In this document: positions 34,601 to 44,615 of the stretch, piece by piece
How positions within the stretch are numbered: position 1 is the stretch's first letter
Layout of the letters: every line of letters begins with the position of its first letter
Assembly: GCA_022885665.1 (NCBI GenBank)
Contig: JAGQDJ010000097.1
Location: 124,001-188,000, forward strand
DNA length: 64,000 nt
DNA from: Triops longicaudatus
Lineage: Eukaryota; Arthropoda; Branchiopoda; Notostraca; Triopsidae
Reading direction: 5' to 3'
Notes under the pieces: model-generated
Told to the model about the DNA's origin: nothing
The model's input: only the letters and a program-made list of their open reading frames with translations
The model's database searches: none
Made by a program: the position numbers and the translations under genes

Positions 34601-34933
34601 TACCTGATGACAATTTCTTTGAAATGCTTATGCGTTGTCAGGTAAGTTTAATTCTTTAAGTGTTCTGTTGTTCAGTTTTATCTAATTATTTTTGGACAAT
34701 ATACGCGGTAGCAGCCTATTCATAAATGTAAAACAATATGTATATATATATATTTTTTTTTTTTGGTGCAGGGAACTCGTTTAGAGGATCAGAGAAGCGT
34801 CTTACCCGATCAGAACCCTGGAGTTCGTCCACGGGGGCCCACCGTGCCGGATGAGGATTTCTTCTCGCTTATTGTCCGCTTACAATCAGGGAGATTGGAA
34901 GATCAACGAGCGGAACCAGTTATATCTCGTTAG
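28683..34933 (+). CDS. pins: Pins / GPSM2 (LGN): TPR-GoLoco spindle-orientation protein, complete
   Basis: Adaptor linking cortical Galpha-i/o-GDP to NuMA/Mud and dynein for spindle orientation and asymmetric division. Twelve exons: 28683-28906, 31599-31734, 32096-32238, 32345-32468, 32562-32677, 32768-32934, 33037-33134, 33257-33475, 33905-34006, 34142-34292, 34403-34641 and 34772-34933 (1881 nt, 626 aa, phases consistent throughout). The N-terminal half is an array of LGN-type TPRs, for example 'SGNLGNTLKVMGRFDEA', 'GNLGNTHYLLGNFSQA', 'SNMGNAHIFLGEFETA' and 'YSLGNTYTLLRDYPTA', ending 'TAQMNLSDLRRTLGLS' as in vertebrate LGN. The C-terminal half has four GoLoco motifs ending in DQR/EQR: 'FFDLVSRFQSKRMDDQR' (454-470), 'LLDLIAGMQSRRMDEQR' (503-519), 'FFEMLMRCQGTRLEDQR' (565-581) and 'FFSLIVRLQSGRLEDQR' (603-619). 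Each final Arg is the GDP-contacting residue. The ATG lies two bases after a strong acceptor (TTTTTCCAGGCAG|AAATGG), so a spliced 5' UTR is expected. Intron 1 is 2.7 kb; the others are short. Confidence 0.96.
28907..31598 (+). other. Pins intron 1 (2.7 kb)
   Basis: The large first intron contains a hairpin motif at 29781-29802 shared with a SARDH intron, a 9-bp hairpin (GAAGTACAT / ATGTACTTC, 31021-31044) and a possible MITE near 29127-29222 with imperfect GTCCGTTC / GAACGGAC ends. No coding exon is recognised. Confidence 0.6.
29781..29802 (+). repeat. 22-nt hairpin motif, copy 1
   Basis: GGCG followed by TGAGCTTTGCTCGTTGCC; GAGC/GCTC and GGC/GCC pair around a TTT loop. A copy with one substitution occurs at 38011-38032, also after a T-rich TTATTA run. 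Confidence 0.6.
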
Positions 34934-35416
34934 AACAAAAATTTCCAAGGGTGCTGGGTGCAAACTTAGCCTGATCTAACCTCAACTTCAACCAGAGAGC
35001 ACATCACAAGTCCTCGTGCGCACTTCTCGCCCTTTAACTGGATGATTTCGCTTGTTTCTATCTTCTGTGTTCGATTCCCCTCCCCAAAACTTCTTTATTT
35101 ACTTTGGCCACCATAAGTTCGGTCGTTAGTGTAGGTAAATTACGTTCACTCTGGCAGATTTTGGTTCAATGACGAACGAAACGCTTCGCTTTCAGCTGCA
35201 AATATGGTGACAAACGATACTTAAACAAAAAACGTTAAAGCTTTTTTGACGCGTCAGATCTCGTTGCTATTATTAAAACGTACATTTCATTCCAGTTGGA
35301 TTCCTTTAAGTTTCTTGCCCGTGAACGCGTGTATCTGTGACGTTCATTCACGCTCCTTAATCGCGTTACAGTGCGAGTCTCCTCCTTCAATGTTCTGTGC
35401 CCCCCGAAATGCCAAA
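34934..35416. other. convergent 3' region of Pins and SARDH
   Basis: Untranslated ends of two facing genes. No canonical AATAAA is seen on the plus strand for Pins within this stretch. No other gene is recognised. Confidence 0.5.
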
Positions 35417-35422
35417 TTTATT
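35417..35422 (-). terminator. poly(A) signal AATAAA of SARDH
   Basis: Minus-strand AATAAA about 140 nt downstream of the SARDH stop codon. Confidence 0.5.
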
Positions 35423-35560
35423 AAGCCAGACCTAATAATTTTTGTATTGTAAGCATAAATCCCATTACATCGTCTTCCCATAAACCGAAACTTTTACGCA
35501 AATATGAGTTGCATCAAAGAACCACAAGGAAAAATAAGACTCTGGTTTCGAGTAAGGAAA

Positions 35561-38500
35561 TCACTGGGTGTTGTAGCAGCCTTTCAGCCGGAGACCATTG
35601 GGATCAAAAGGCGTTTTTGTGTGCAGTGTAGCTGTAAATTTCACACCCATGGACTCGAGTTGATAGTTCCCTTGTCGCAAGTAGTCCAAAGTTATAGGCA
35701 GGCTTTCCGGATGGCGAACGTACCTAGACAAGAGGCGGGCATTCATTGTCCTTGTCGTCGTCGATAGAGGCCTTCATTTTGTTGAATTACCCGTATCCGA
35801 TGCTCTTGTTGAGAGTAAAGCTGAAGTCTGCGCGCCGCAGATAGCCCACGACTCGGTCATCGCGCCAAATTGCCTCCAAACCCCATAAGGGAACTCGCCT
35901 ACATACCAAATCCAAAAGGCATGACACAAACTAGTGTAACACTGTTTACATAAAAGGTTTGAACTAGTCTAACAAGACCAGGCCCGTAGTCAGGGGGTTA
36001 GGGGATTATCCCCCCGCCGAAATTTTGATTTTACTATAGGGAACACAGGCGAAACCGAAGTGCCCAATAAAATTGCATATTGGACTCCTGTTCCTTGTCC
36101 TATTGGTAACGTTACAAACGTCAGAGCATACATACAAAAAGGCCTTTCACTGTCATTCAGGTCTATTTTTGTTTCCCTCGGTTTTACTATCACAATAAAC
36201 GAAATAACCATGGCCTTGGAACCACAAACGTGTAAAAAGGCTTTCTTAACATGTCTGACAGTTCTTTTTGCCTTGTTCCATGAAAGGAAGGCCGCAAAAT
36301 TCGCAAGCCTACATGGCACAAAACATCTTACATTCGTTAGGTAGATTCCTTTAATAAATCAATGTAGGCAAGTCTGCCTCAGGAGGCTTCCTTCGACCTT
36401 CGTAGATTGCAGGTACATTTTTTCTGTCCCGTTCATTTATCTCTTTTTGCGTCCGTGTAGTCATTACGTAAGAAAAGCTTGGGTTGTACTTACTCGTCTA
36501 TGGTGAAGCAAACTAATTTCTTCATCAGACCAGAGGATTTCCGTTTTTCTAGTTCTGTGCGGCCCTGGAATTCGGTATTGGTTTTCAGCTTGCAAGTGAA
36601 ACCCAGCCCCGCTTCTAAAGGATCGTCGTCTGGTCGCAGATCCATATGCCAGTGGCGATAGCCTGATGAAAGGAATTTTTTGTTTGAATAATGAGAGACC
36701 AGCAGAGCGTGTAGAAATGTTGTGTGTACCTTTTTCAATGCTCAGAGAATCCATGGCCCGGTAGCCGGCATTGACCAAACCAAAAGGCTTGCCGACTTTC
36801 ATAACAGATCGGTAGACTGCAACAGCGGAATCATTAGGCACGTGGAGCTCCCAACCTAGCAATCATAAAAGAAAACTTACGCACAAGAAAAATCCCCATG
36901 AGTAAAAGTAATAACCTAATTCGCCGACAAAACTAACTCGGAGAGCTCGACATTTGTGTCCAGCAATTGTAATAACTCGATGAGTGGAAAACGGGAAACC
37001 TTCATTACTGAAGTCAACATCGGGAGCAAGTTGCTGCAGAATATCGCGACTGTAAATAAAGACAGCGTTGAACGAACAGAAAATTTAAACAATATCCCAC
37101 AACTTACCTCTTAGGACCTTGAACAGATAAAAGGCACATGTCACAAGAATGGTCTACGAGATTTACGTTGAAATTTTTATCTTGGACAGCTTTCAGTACA
37201 TGGGCCCAGTTTTGGTACGCAGATCCGCCGCCAGCTGCTAAATAGAAACCCTTTCCCTAGGGTAAATAAGAGTTTCACGATTAAATTGGCAAAGTTCTGA
37301 AAAAGCAACGTAAAGTAACTTTCTTACCTCGAATTTGGGGTCGCACGGAGATCCTGATCCCGAACTCACTACACTAACGGTTAAATCTGCTTCAACGCCT
37401 CCACTTTCGTTTAGCATGCAGGTGTAGACGGTCTTTCCGGGCTCTGCATTCATTTGATTGGTGAAAATCCAGTCTGCTGCTTTTTGCGCGTCGGGACCCG
37501 TTAAGTAAAATTTCCCGAAGTATGACATGTTGAAGATGGCTGCCTGGTTGCGGCAACTCAAACATTCGTTTTCTATCTAAAGAGATTTCAACGAAAATGT
37601 AAATAAATAATATCGTGAACACACAAATTATATTAACGAATGGCACGAACAATTAATGCAGCTCAACTATAAGGCTGACGTCAAAGTGAGCATGAGGATT
37701 ACGGCACAGAGACATTGTAAGCCTAGAAACAGTTGGCTTAAAACATAGCGGGTCAGTTCTATTCTGACAAACAACCCAAGAAAAGAGTAAATCCTTTAGA
37801 TCGCTTAATATAGCCGTTAAACTGACTATGCACTTAAGATGTATACTATCAATAAGTAGAATATGTGCTTATCAGGTTAATTAACTGTGAGACTATGGAA
37901 ATGTTTAGGTCACAATATAATGAGACCTATAATGGCGTCTCGCAGCAACTCTAAGTGACGCAAATGCTTACCTATCGTTGTAATTTTTGTTTATTATTAT
38001 TTGTTTCGTTGGCATGAGCTTTGCTCGTTGCCATAGCTGCTACTGCTTGTAATGTAATGTACAATTCTTACTATTTTATGCTGCTTGGGGAACTCGAACG
38101 TGTAATCGTCTTTCAGCCGATTGGCGTAATTCTGATCTTGAAGCAATGAATGGCCGTACGCTCCATACCAATCATACTGCTGAATTATAGCTGGACCATT
38201 GGGTGAAAACCAGCCTGGTCTTTCCCACCCGTGTCGTTGTTGAAAAATGCAGCCCTGTTCGGCGAGCACATCGTGCAAGGGGTCTCTTATCATGTCCCGA
38301 GCAGCTAAAGGTTCATCATTCGGGTAGACAATGGAGTAATTCTTAGCATATGCTTCGTGGCTTCTTTCCTTTATCCATCTGACGTTATCGGCCATTTTAG
38401 GGTTAAAGCGCCTGAATATAAGGGCAAATAAAAGTATGAAAAATAAAACTAAAAAAAAAAAAGATAAAATAAGGATGGCATTTTTGAAGCCGGGCTTTGA

Positions 38501-40250
38501 AGCACAGAACCCTCATTTACCTGATGTCATAGCTGTACATATCTAAACTGGGTCTACCTCTGGCAACCCATTCAGCAAGCTGCCATCCGCAGCCGCCACC
38601 GAGCATCATTCCAGCTGAATTGAAGCCACAGCCATGGAAAAAACCTCTCAGCGTCGGTTCTTCTCCTGATGATGAATAACCCCGTTTAACGTTTAACCTC
38701 CATTCGTTCATACTGAGCAGCACCAACCTAATAAAGGTTTGTGGTCAGGTGTAAAACTTTCAGGTCCGCATACGGTTGATTTAATGCCAGTCTGCTCTAG
38801 AACAGGAACGCGATTAACAGCACCAGCGATGTTGACACCGAACACCTCCCAGTCAAGCTCAAACAAACCAAAAGAAAAATCTTTCGGCACCTAAACAAAA
38901 ATGCAGTTAGATAGTAAAGCCTCCCCATGTGTAATTGCCAGAGCAGCATACATCTTCCCAAAAAATTGGATTATTCTCGTATCCTCCTACGCAGAGTGCA
39001 TCGCCTTGCAATTTCAGATAAACAGATGCGTCGTGATCACGGACATTTGGCATATTTTGAATTCCCGGGATCTTTTCAGTCACGACATATGCGTGCTTCA
39101 TAGCAATCAGCGGGACTTTCACACCAGCCATCCGGCCAATTTGCGGAGCCCATACTCCTACGCACAGTAAACGAAAATAAACGCAAAATAATTAATAAAA
39201 GCAAGCAAATTATGAAGAAAAATTAAATACCAGTACAGTTGACCACACAGTTCGTTTTTATGAATCCTTTACTGGTATTCACGCCAACAATTATCCGATG
39301 ACCCATTAAGGATTCGCCAGTTTCAATTCCATTGACGGAGCAGTTCTCGATCACCTATGACGACAGGCTTGAACTATGGGATAACCTTAGAAGCACAGTT
39401 GCTTTTATTCTTGAAAACTTAACCACACCTTGGCTCCTTCCCTAACTGCACCACGAGTTAAAGCCGTACAAAACCCAGCAGGATCAACAGTTCCATCCGC
39501 GGGACTATACAAAGTTCCGTAAACATCATTGACATTCATTAGAGGATACAGTTTCTTGGTTTCTTGCGGGTCTAGTACATGCGACTCAATACCAAATGCT
39601 TTGCCAATCGTCATAAGACGTTTGTACTCGTCAAGACGTTCCTAAGCTTCTATTCGAATTACAATTCACGGAAAGTAGAAGTAGTTTACTTTGGTTGACG
39701 CGATAAATAAGCCTCCATTATTAATCCAGCCTGGGTTAACGCCGGTTTCGTCTTCCAAAGTCTGCAAAAGATCATGCGTTCTTCGCAACAACTGAATTTC
39801 AATGTCTGACGGTCTCAGTCTCCAAACCAGTCCAGCCGTGTGCCAGGTTGTCCCAGCAGTTAACTTGTCTTTTTCCAACAGCACGGCATTTTTAACTCCG
39901 ACCTTGGTTAAATGGTACAGCGTATTGCACCCGATACTTCCGCCCCCTGAAAAAATCCGAAACGTTCATCAGTACAAACACACGAAATACTGCAAATTAC
40001 CTATGATTACAACATCAGCATGGCTGGGAATTTCGGTATCTTGCGTAGACTGGCCTTTAATTACGTTTTCATACGGAACCCCTTCTTTGGCACCAACAGC
40101 AGCAAAGTGACGTTTCTGCTAAGAAATTTTTTCTTACAAAAATACTCTTTCTAGCAAAAAGTTGCGAAAAATACATGTGAGTAATTGTATTTAACTCACC
40201 TTGAAAAAGCTCGTAGCTTTGCAACGATGTTTCACGCAACTTTTCCACAT
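35561..40250 (-). CDS. SARDH: sarcosine dehydrogenase, mitochondrial, complete
   Basis: Flavoenzyme of the mitochondrial matrix that oxidatively demethylates sarcosine to glycine, passing the one-carbon unit to tetrahydrofolate and electrons to ETF. Sixteen exons: 40200-40250, 40001-40118, 39690-39946, 39429-39641, 39231-39354, 38952-39157, 38728-38890, 38521-38665, 38072-38411, 37328-37576, 37108-37256, 36916-37049, 36730-36855, 36494-36662, 35791-35898 and 35561-35723. They sum to 2715 nt, 904 aa (human 918), in perfect phase. N-terminus 'MWKSCVKHRCKATSFFK' is an import-type presequence. The FAD Rossmann motif is 'VVIIGGGSIG'. The covalent-flavin histidine is in 'TAGTTWHTAGL' (about residue 92). 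Then come FAO-type sequence ('CGPESFTPDHKPLLG', 'GCGFNSAGMMLGGGCG') and the GCV_T folate domain ('FDMSYFGKFYL'-type 'FNMSYFGKFYLTGPDA', 'FVGELGWELHVP', 'YRHWHMDLRPDDDPLEAG'), ending 'KTPFDPNGLRLKGCY'. These wordings fit SARDH better than DMGDH. Acceptor 40119 has a NAGCAG alternative that removes one Gln. Confidence 0.96.
35985..36055 (+). repeat. G-rich dispersed repeat, copy 1 (in a SARDH intron)
   Basis: AGGCCCGTAGTCAGGGGG ... ATCCCCCCGCCGAAATTTT ... CTATAGGGAAC. The minus strand of 63540-63618 reads AAGGCCGTACCCAAGGGG ... ATCCCCCCCCCC then CCGAAATTTTTATTTCATTA, clearly the same family. It resembles the 'GGGGCGTAGCCAGGGG' dispersed DNA-transposon termini common in invertebrates. Confidence 0.65.
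38011..38032 (+). repeat. 22-nt hairpin motif, copy 2 (in a SARDH intron)
   Basis: GGCA followed by TGAGCTTTGCTCGTTGCC, differing from the copy at 29781-29802 only at the fourth base (A for G). Confidence 0.6.
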
Positions 40251-40969
40251 CTTGTCTTGCTCTTATCTGTTGTTTTTATTCCCAGTCAGGTGTATATGTC
40301 TGCAAACTTGTCTTTGAAATGCGCATGTTTCTGGCGTAGGGTTACTGTGCTTGTTGTCGGATTCAGGGCGTTGACTCAACCCGCACAGCAAAAGAAAAAA
40401 AGGACGTTTTGCGTACAGTGGGAAACTTGAATGCGGTCCGCGTAAGGACATGGTAACGTAAATTGAGATGTGGGCTTGTTTGCCATGAATGCTTTATTAA
40501 AGGGTTTTAAACCGTTCAAAACCAGGACCATAACATGAAGGGGCGAACGTGGCATGTGCCCTGGGTATCAAATCTAGAAATGCGCTTCGTGGCATTTTTT
40601 TTAAAATATACATTACTTCAACAACTTACGTGAATGTTATGTATTTAAGAAGACCTTAGCTGCCTTAAAAGGTCTATTATTCTATATTTTACGTAAAATA
40701 AATTTCGGCATTACAGGAAGCTTTATTATTTCTTCCAAATGGGCACCGTCGGGCACATAATTACGCCGCAGCTCAGAATTCGTAATTTTTCAAAGCGTGA
40801 GCTGATTTCTGGGTTTCAATCAAAATTAAAATAGATGGTTTGGTGATTTTTGCGATGCTATAAAAATACTGCGCACCATTTTTGCATTCCCCTGGTTCTA
40901 GAATTTATCAAGTTTTGTTGCAATGCCGAGGAATTAGTGAGTTAGGAAAATAGTACGGACATTGCAATT

Positions 40970-42326
40970 TCAAAACAAATTCTTTACAAGTTCATCTTCT
41001 GCACCAAACCATACTTCGCGTGCCATTTGCCCGAACGTTCCTTTGTAGGTCTTTATATTGCGTTCCGTAAACTCTCTCCTGTTAAGATAATCCTTCTTGG
41101 CTAGATAAGAGCGATGTCGGGCGAGGAGATGAACGGTGTAGAAACGCTTCCATTGAGGCCAGGCTTTTCCCCCATATAATTGAGAAACCATATTGTGCAC
41201 TCCAAACAAGACTGGCACGCGGTGAACCAAACTTGGTTGTTTTTCTAAAATGCTTTCAGTCGGCAGCTGACCAGCATTATAGTACCACTTGTAAGGCTTG
41301 TAATACTTGTAGCTACGGAGCCAGTAATCCAAAAACCGTGCATCTTTGTGCGCGACAATGACCTATATTTTATCGAAAAACAAATGCCTTCTTAAATACA
41401 ATTGCACTCGCGTATTTGCATGTAGTTGTCACCTACGTGTTCCTTTCAGACAAGAAAACTCTTGTCATTCTTATTGTCGATTGCACTAAAACAGTATGAA
41501 AAATCAAGAGCTTTATGAGTAGAATTGTCTAAAGTGGGGCAAAATATAGAAAATTTTGACCTTTTTTATTGAAGCTCAAAAGATTGATGAATCTCCAGTT
41601 TTCGAAAGGCTACTTTGGAAACCTTTCAGTCACACACATTCGTGTTACTTAGCGTAAGTTTACTACAAAAAAGTTGTGTGAAAATTCTAATGGAGTTTTG
41701 AAAACCGTGGTTGAAAATCCCAGGTTAGTCGCCCATAAGAGAGGGGCATAAAGAGTTTGCCTTATGGATCTTACCTGCGTGCCTAGGTATTCATTGTAAG
41801 GCCAGCCTATTACACATTCGAAATGTAAGAATTTGTCCAAATTTTGGACTACATAAACATCATTGTCGAGAAATATGCCTCCGTATTCTCGTAGCACTTG
41901 TAGCCGCACAATGTCTGAGGCGTGGTAAAGCGAGTTGAGCTTATTTCCATAAACGTGAGTCGGAATTGGTCTGCGGCGAAGAATAAGTCGATTCCCAATC
42001 ACTTCTTTGACGTGCTCCCAATAAGGCCCGTACAGATTTTCTGTATATAAATCGACGTGCACATAGATAAGGTCCGGGTCATGATTCTTCCAAGCCGAGA
42101 GAATGCATACGGCTTCAGTAAAGGATACCGCCGTTTGTCTTAACCGTATAAAATGAATTATGTTTGGCACAATAGGTTCTGCTGCTCCAGTTTCGTTATT
42201 AAATCCTTCAAAACTGACACTTTCGTTAGGCCACCTACGATGCCATTCCCAAAATGCCCAAACCATAGCCACGCAAGCAAGTATGACAACACACAAGCAT
42301 TTGTATTTAACACAACATCTTGGCAT
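40970..42326 (-). CDS. DXD-motif glycosyltransferase, type II Golgi membrane protein
   Basis: Two exons, 41775-42326 and 40970-41362 (phase 0, 945 nt, 314 aa). A short cytoplasmic tail 'MPRCCVKYK' precedes a signal anchor (about residues 9-27, 'CLCVVILACVAMVWAFW'), then a lumenal catalytic domain. Diagnostic blocks are 'VPNIIHFIRL' near the start of the catalytic domain and 'LREYGGIFLDNDVYVV', whose Asp-Asn-Asp (154-156) is the metal/nucleotide-sugar-binding DXD. This pattern is that of the Gly_transf_sug (alpha-1,4-galactosyl/N-acetylglucosaminyl and Och1-like) group. The sugar donor and acceptor cannot be read. It lies about 0.7 kb from the SARDH 5' end on the same strand, without shared structure. 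Confidence 0.8.
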
Positions 42327-43020
42327 TATTGTGAATTACACCCGACAACCTTCCCCACTTCTAGACAAGCTCCATCCACCAACGTAGCACCAAAACGGGC
42401 GCCAAACTAAGCTACAGGATACATACGACAGGTTTGAATAGTTGTGGCATCCAAGTTTTTAAAACCTTCTACTGACACTACACCTTTCAGGTGCTCAAGG
42501 CCATCGTGCCGAGTATTGCCACAGGGTCTAAAAAGGGGAGTTTTCAGGGATATGGTACTCTACTATACTGTACAAGTAAAGAGGTACTTCGAAGGGGGAG
42601 TAGGGAGGAAAGAATAGGTAAGTATGTGAACTTTTCACAAGGTTTTGACTCGTTTCAATTTACAAAGTTAAAGTGCCGTCCGTTCGTCGAAGACGATCAC
42701 GGCTTCGTTTTGTACTAACGAGGCTGTATCGCCGTGACGGTTTAAGTGAGGTGCATTAGATTTGCTTAACGCAATCAGTGCAGCTGTGTCATGTCGCAAC
42801 CCCCGGTGCTTCCGACTAGTGTTTAACATGGAATGACGCTGGTGTTGGTACTGAGATGGGGCTGGTCCAAAAGACTGCCGAAGAAATATTTAGTCTTAAA
42901 TAGTTTATATTGTAGCAAAACATCTTCTTTCGAAAATAACACAGAAAAGAACAAAATCATGGAACAAAAACACAAATAAACAAAATACAAAAGTACAAAA
43001 TTATAGGCAGGTTTGTCCAC
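42327..43020. other. intergenic: no gene recognised
   Basis: Short gap between the glycosyltransferase 5' end and the 3' end of the membrane-protein gene. It presumably contains the glycosyltransferase promoter; no clear TATA or initiator stands out. Confidence 0.4.
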
Positions 43021-43025
43021 ACTCA

Positions 43026-44615
43026 CTAAGGTAAAAGTACCTTACGCACCTTGTCATGACCAGGCGTAGTATTAATGTTGTTCACATCTCCAGCATTTCG
43101 TCCTTTCGCTCGTACCCAGGAAGGTAATGACCTCGTTTTCAACTCGGGATCCAAACCGGAACCATCGTAGGGATCTTTAGAGAAGCTCTGATCCAGAACT
43201 GAAAGCAAAAAACTCCCTTGCTACATGTTCTTTTTAAGCTTAAACGTGGGTATTACCGCTACTGGACGCGTACGTAGATGAGATAACGGATTCGGGAATG
43301 TCGGGTAAATCGAAATTCATGTAAAAGCCATGACGGCCGGCTAAAGCGACGTCCTCGCAACTGGACCTCGATCGACGAGGATCAATAAGCGGATCTTGTT
43401 GAACATTACGCATAGAACCATGCTGTCAATGACGTAGTTCATATAGAAATATGTCACTAAGCTATTTTTAGTTCAATCTTACTTTTAACTGAGATCGGCT
43501 TCCGTGGACATGGTTATAGTCAGTTTCGTTAATATCCGAGTTACTCGCTAAACGACTCTGAACGGAAGAGGGGCTTCCGGGCTTGTTAGCTGTGTTGAGG
43601 ACAACCACAGAAGGATGCCTGTTGTTTACATACCGAAAATGAGCTCTAGTTAGGGTCTGCTGGCGTTTTTGGTGGATACACAAACTTTTACCCTTGCCAA
43701 ACTGGTACGCTAGTTGCGGTTAGTTGACTTGCTTCTTCCCCAGCTTTGTGCATGTCTGCTGGATAAGAGCATAAAATTATTATTATGTCAAGAATAGAAA
43801 ATGCACGTTTTCTGAAGCAAAGAGTAGACACGGGACCGTTTCGGAACAGGGCCATTCCGATAAATTTTATACCACATGAACTGCGAATATTTAGAAATCC
43901 ACAGTTCAGTAAACGAAGCAAACATGTAGAAACTTTAACTGAAAATTGGGTTTAAAAGTAAGACTACAAAGATTACGTTGAAAAATAGTAATACAAAAAT
44001 CTTTGTGAGTCGAAGTGTTCCATACCTGCCCTAGGATTTTCTTTTATGTTTGCTAACGTTTCTATCAAGGACTTACGGTACGACTTTTCCCTATGTTTTC
44101 TGCCGTGGCAGCAGCGCCAAATCAAAATCCCGATAATAGTGAGCAATAGAACGACAGCCCCGGAGGAAGCTCCAATAATGACAGGAAGCTGGTCTTCAGT
44201 AAGTCGCCATTGCCCTATGCTCCAACGTTTGTCCAAGGGAGGTACCATACTTCGGTTCACCTAGAAGATGTTCAAAAACGACATGTGTTAAATGAAAAAT
44301 TATCCATGAATATTTTACTTTCGAACTTCTTATGAAGACATTAGCAATGATACAACGGACAAGAAAGACAAACACGAATGGAACATGCGAGTTTGGAATT
44401 AATAAGGAGTGTGCGTGTTCATCGTACCGGTATATCCAAATGTGCGACGAATGAAACGGACTGTTCGAAAATTTTCGTTTCGTAGTGGCCTTCTGTTGGG
44501 TCTGATGGGAGATTAAACTTGAGGAAAGGCTTAGGATGATGTGATCGATGAAGGGTGTCCGGGGTTGACGACGATGATGAGGACCATGGTGGTGATTCGT
44601 TGCTCAGATACAAAT
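43026..44615 (-). CDS. single-pass transmembrane protein, unrecognised (5' incomplete)
   Basis: I do not recognise this protein. Exons in order: 44428-44615, 44026-44260, 43692-43755, 43483-43618, 43257-43422 and 43026-43198, with consistent phases; stop at 43026. The first listed exon starts at an acceptor (CTTATCCTAG, ending 44616) in phase 1 and has no ATG in frame, so upstream exons are missing. Order of features: a Ser-rich extracellular part ('SPPWSSSSSSTPDTLH'), 'IFEQSVSFVAHLDIPVNRS' with an N-glycosylation site, then a 25-residue membrane span ('LPVIIGASSGAVVLLLTIIG' onward), a basic stop-transfer 'RCCHGRKHREKSYRK', and a cytoplasmic tail of about 190 residues including 'FDLPDIPESVISSTYASS'. 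The tail is rich in Ser, Asp and Pro. It could be an adhesion or receptor-like protein; there is no kinase or phosphatase domain. Confidence 0.65.
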
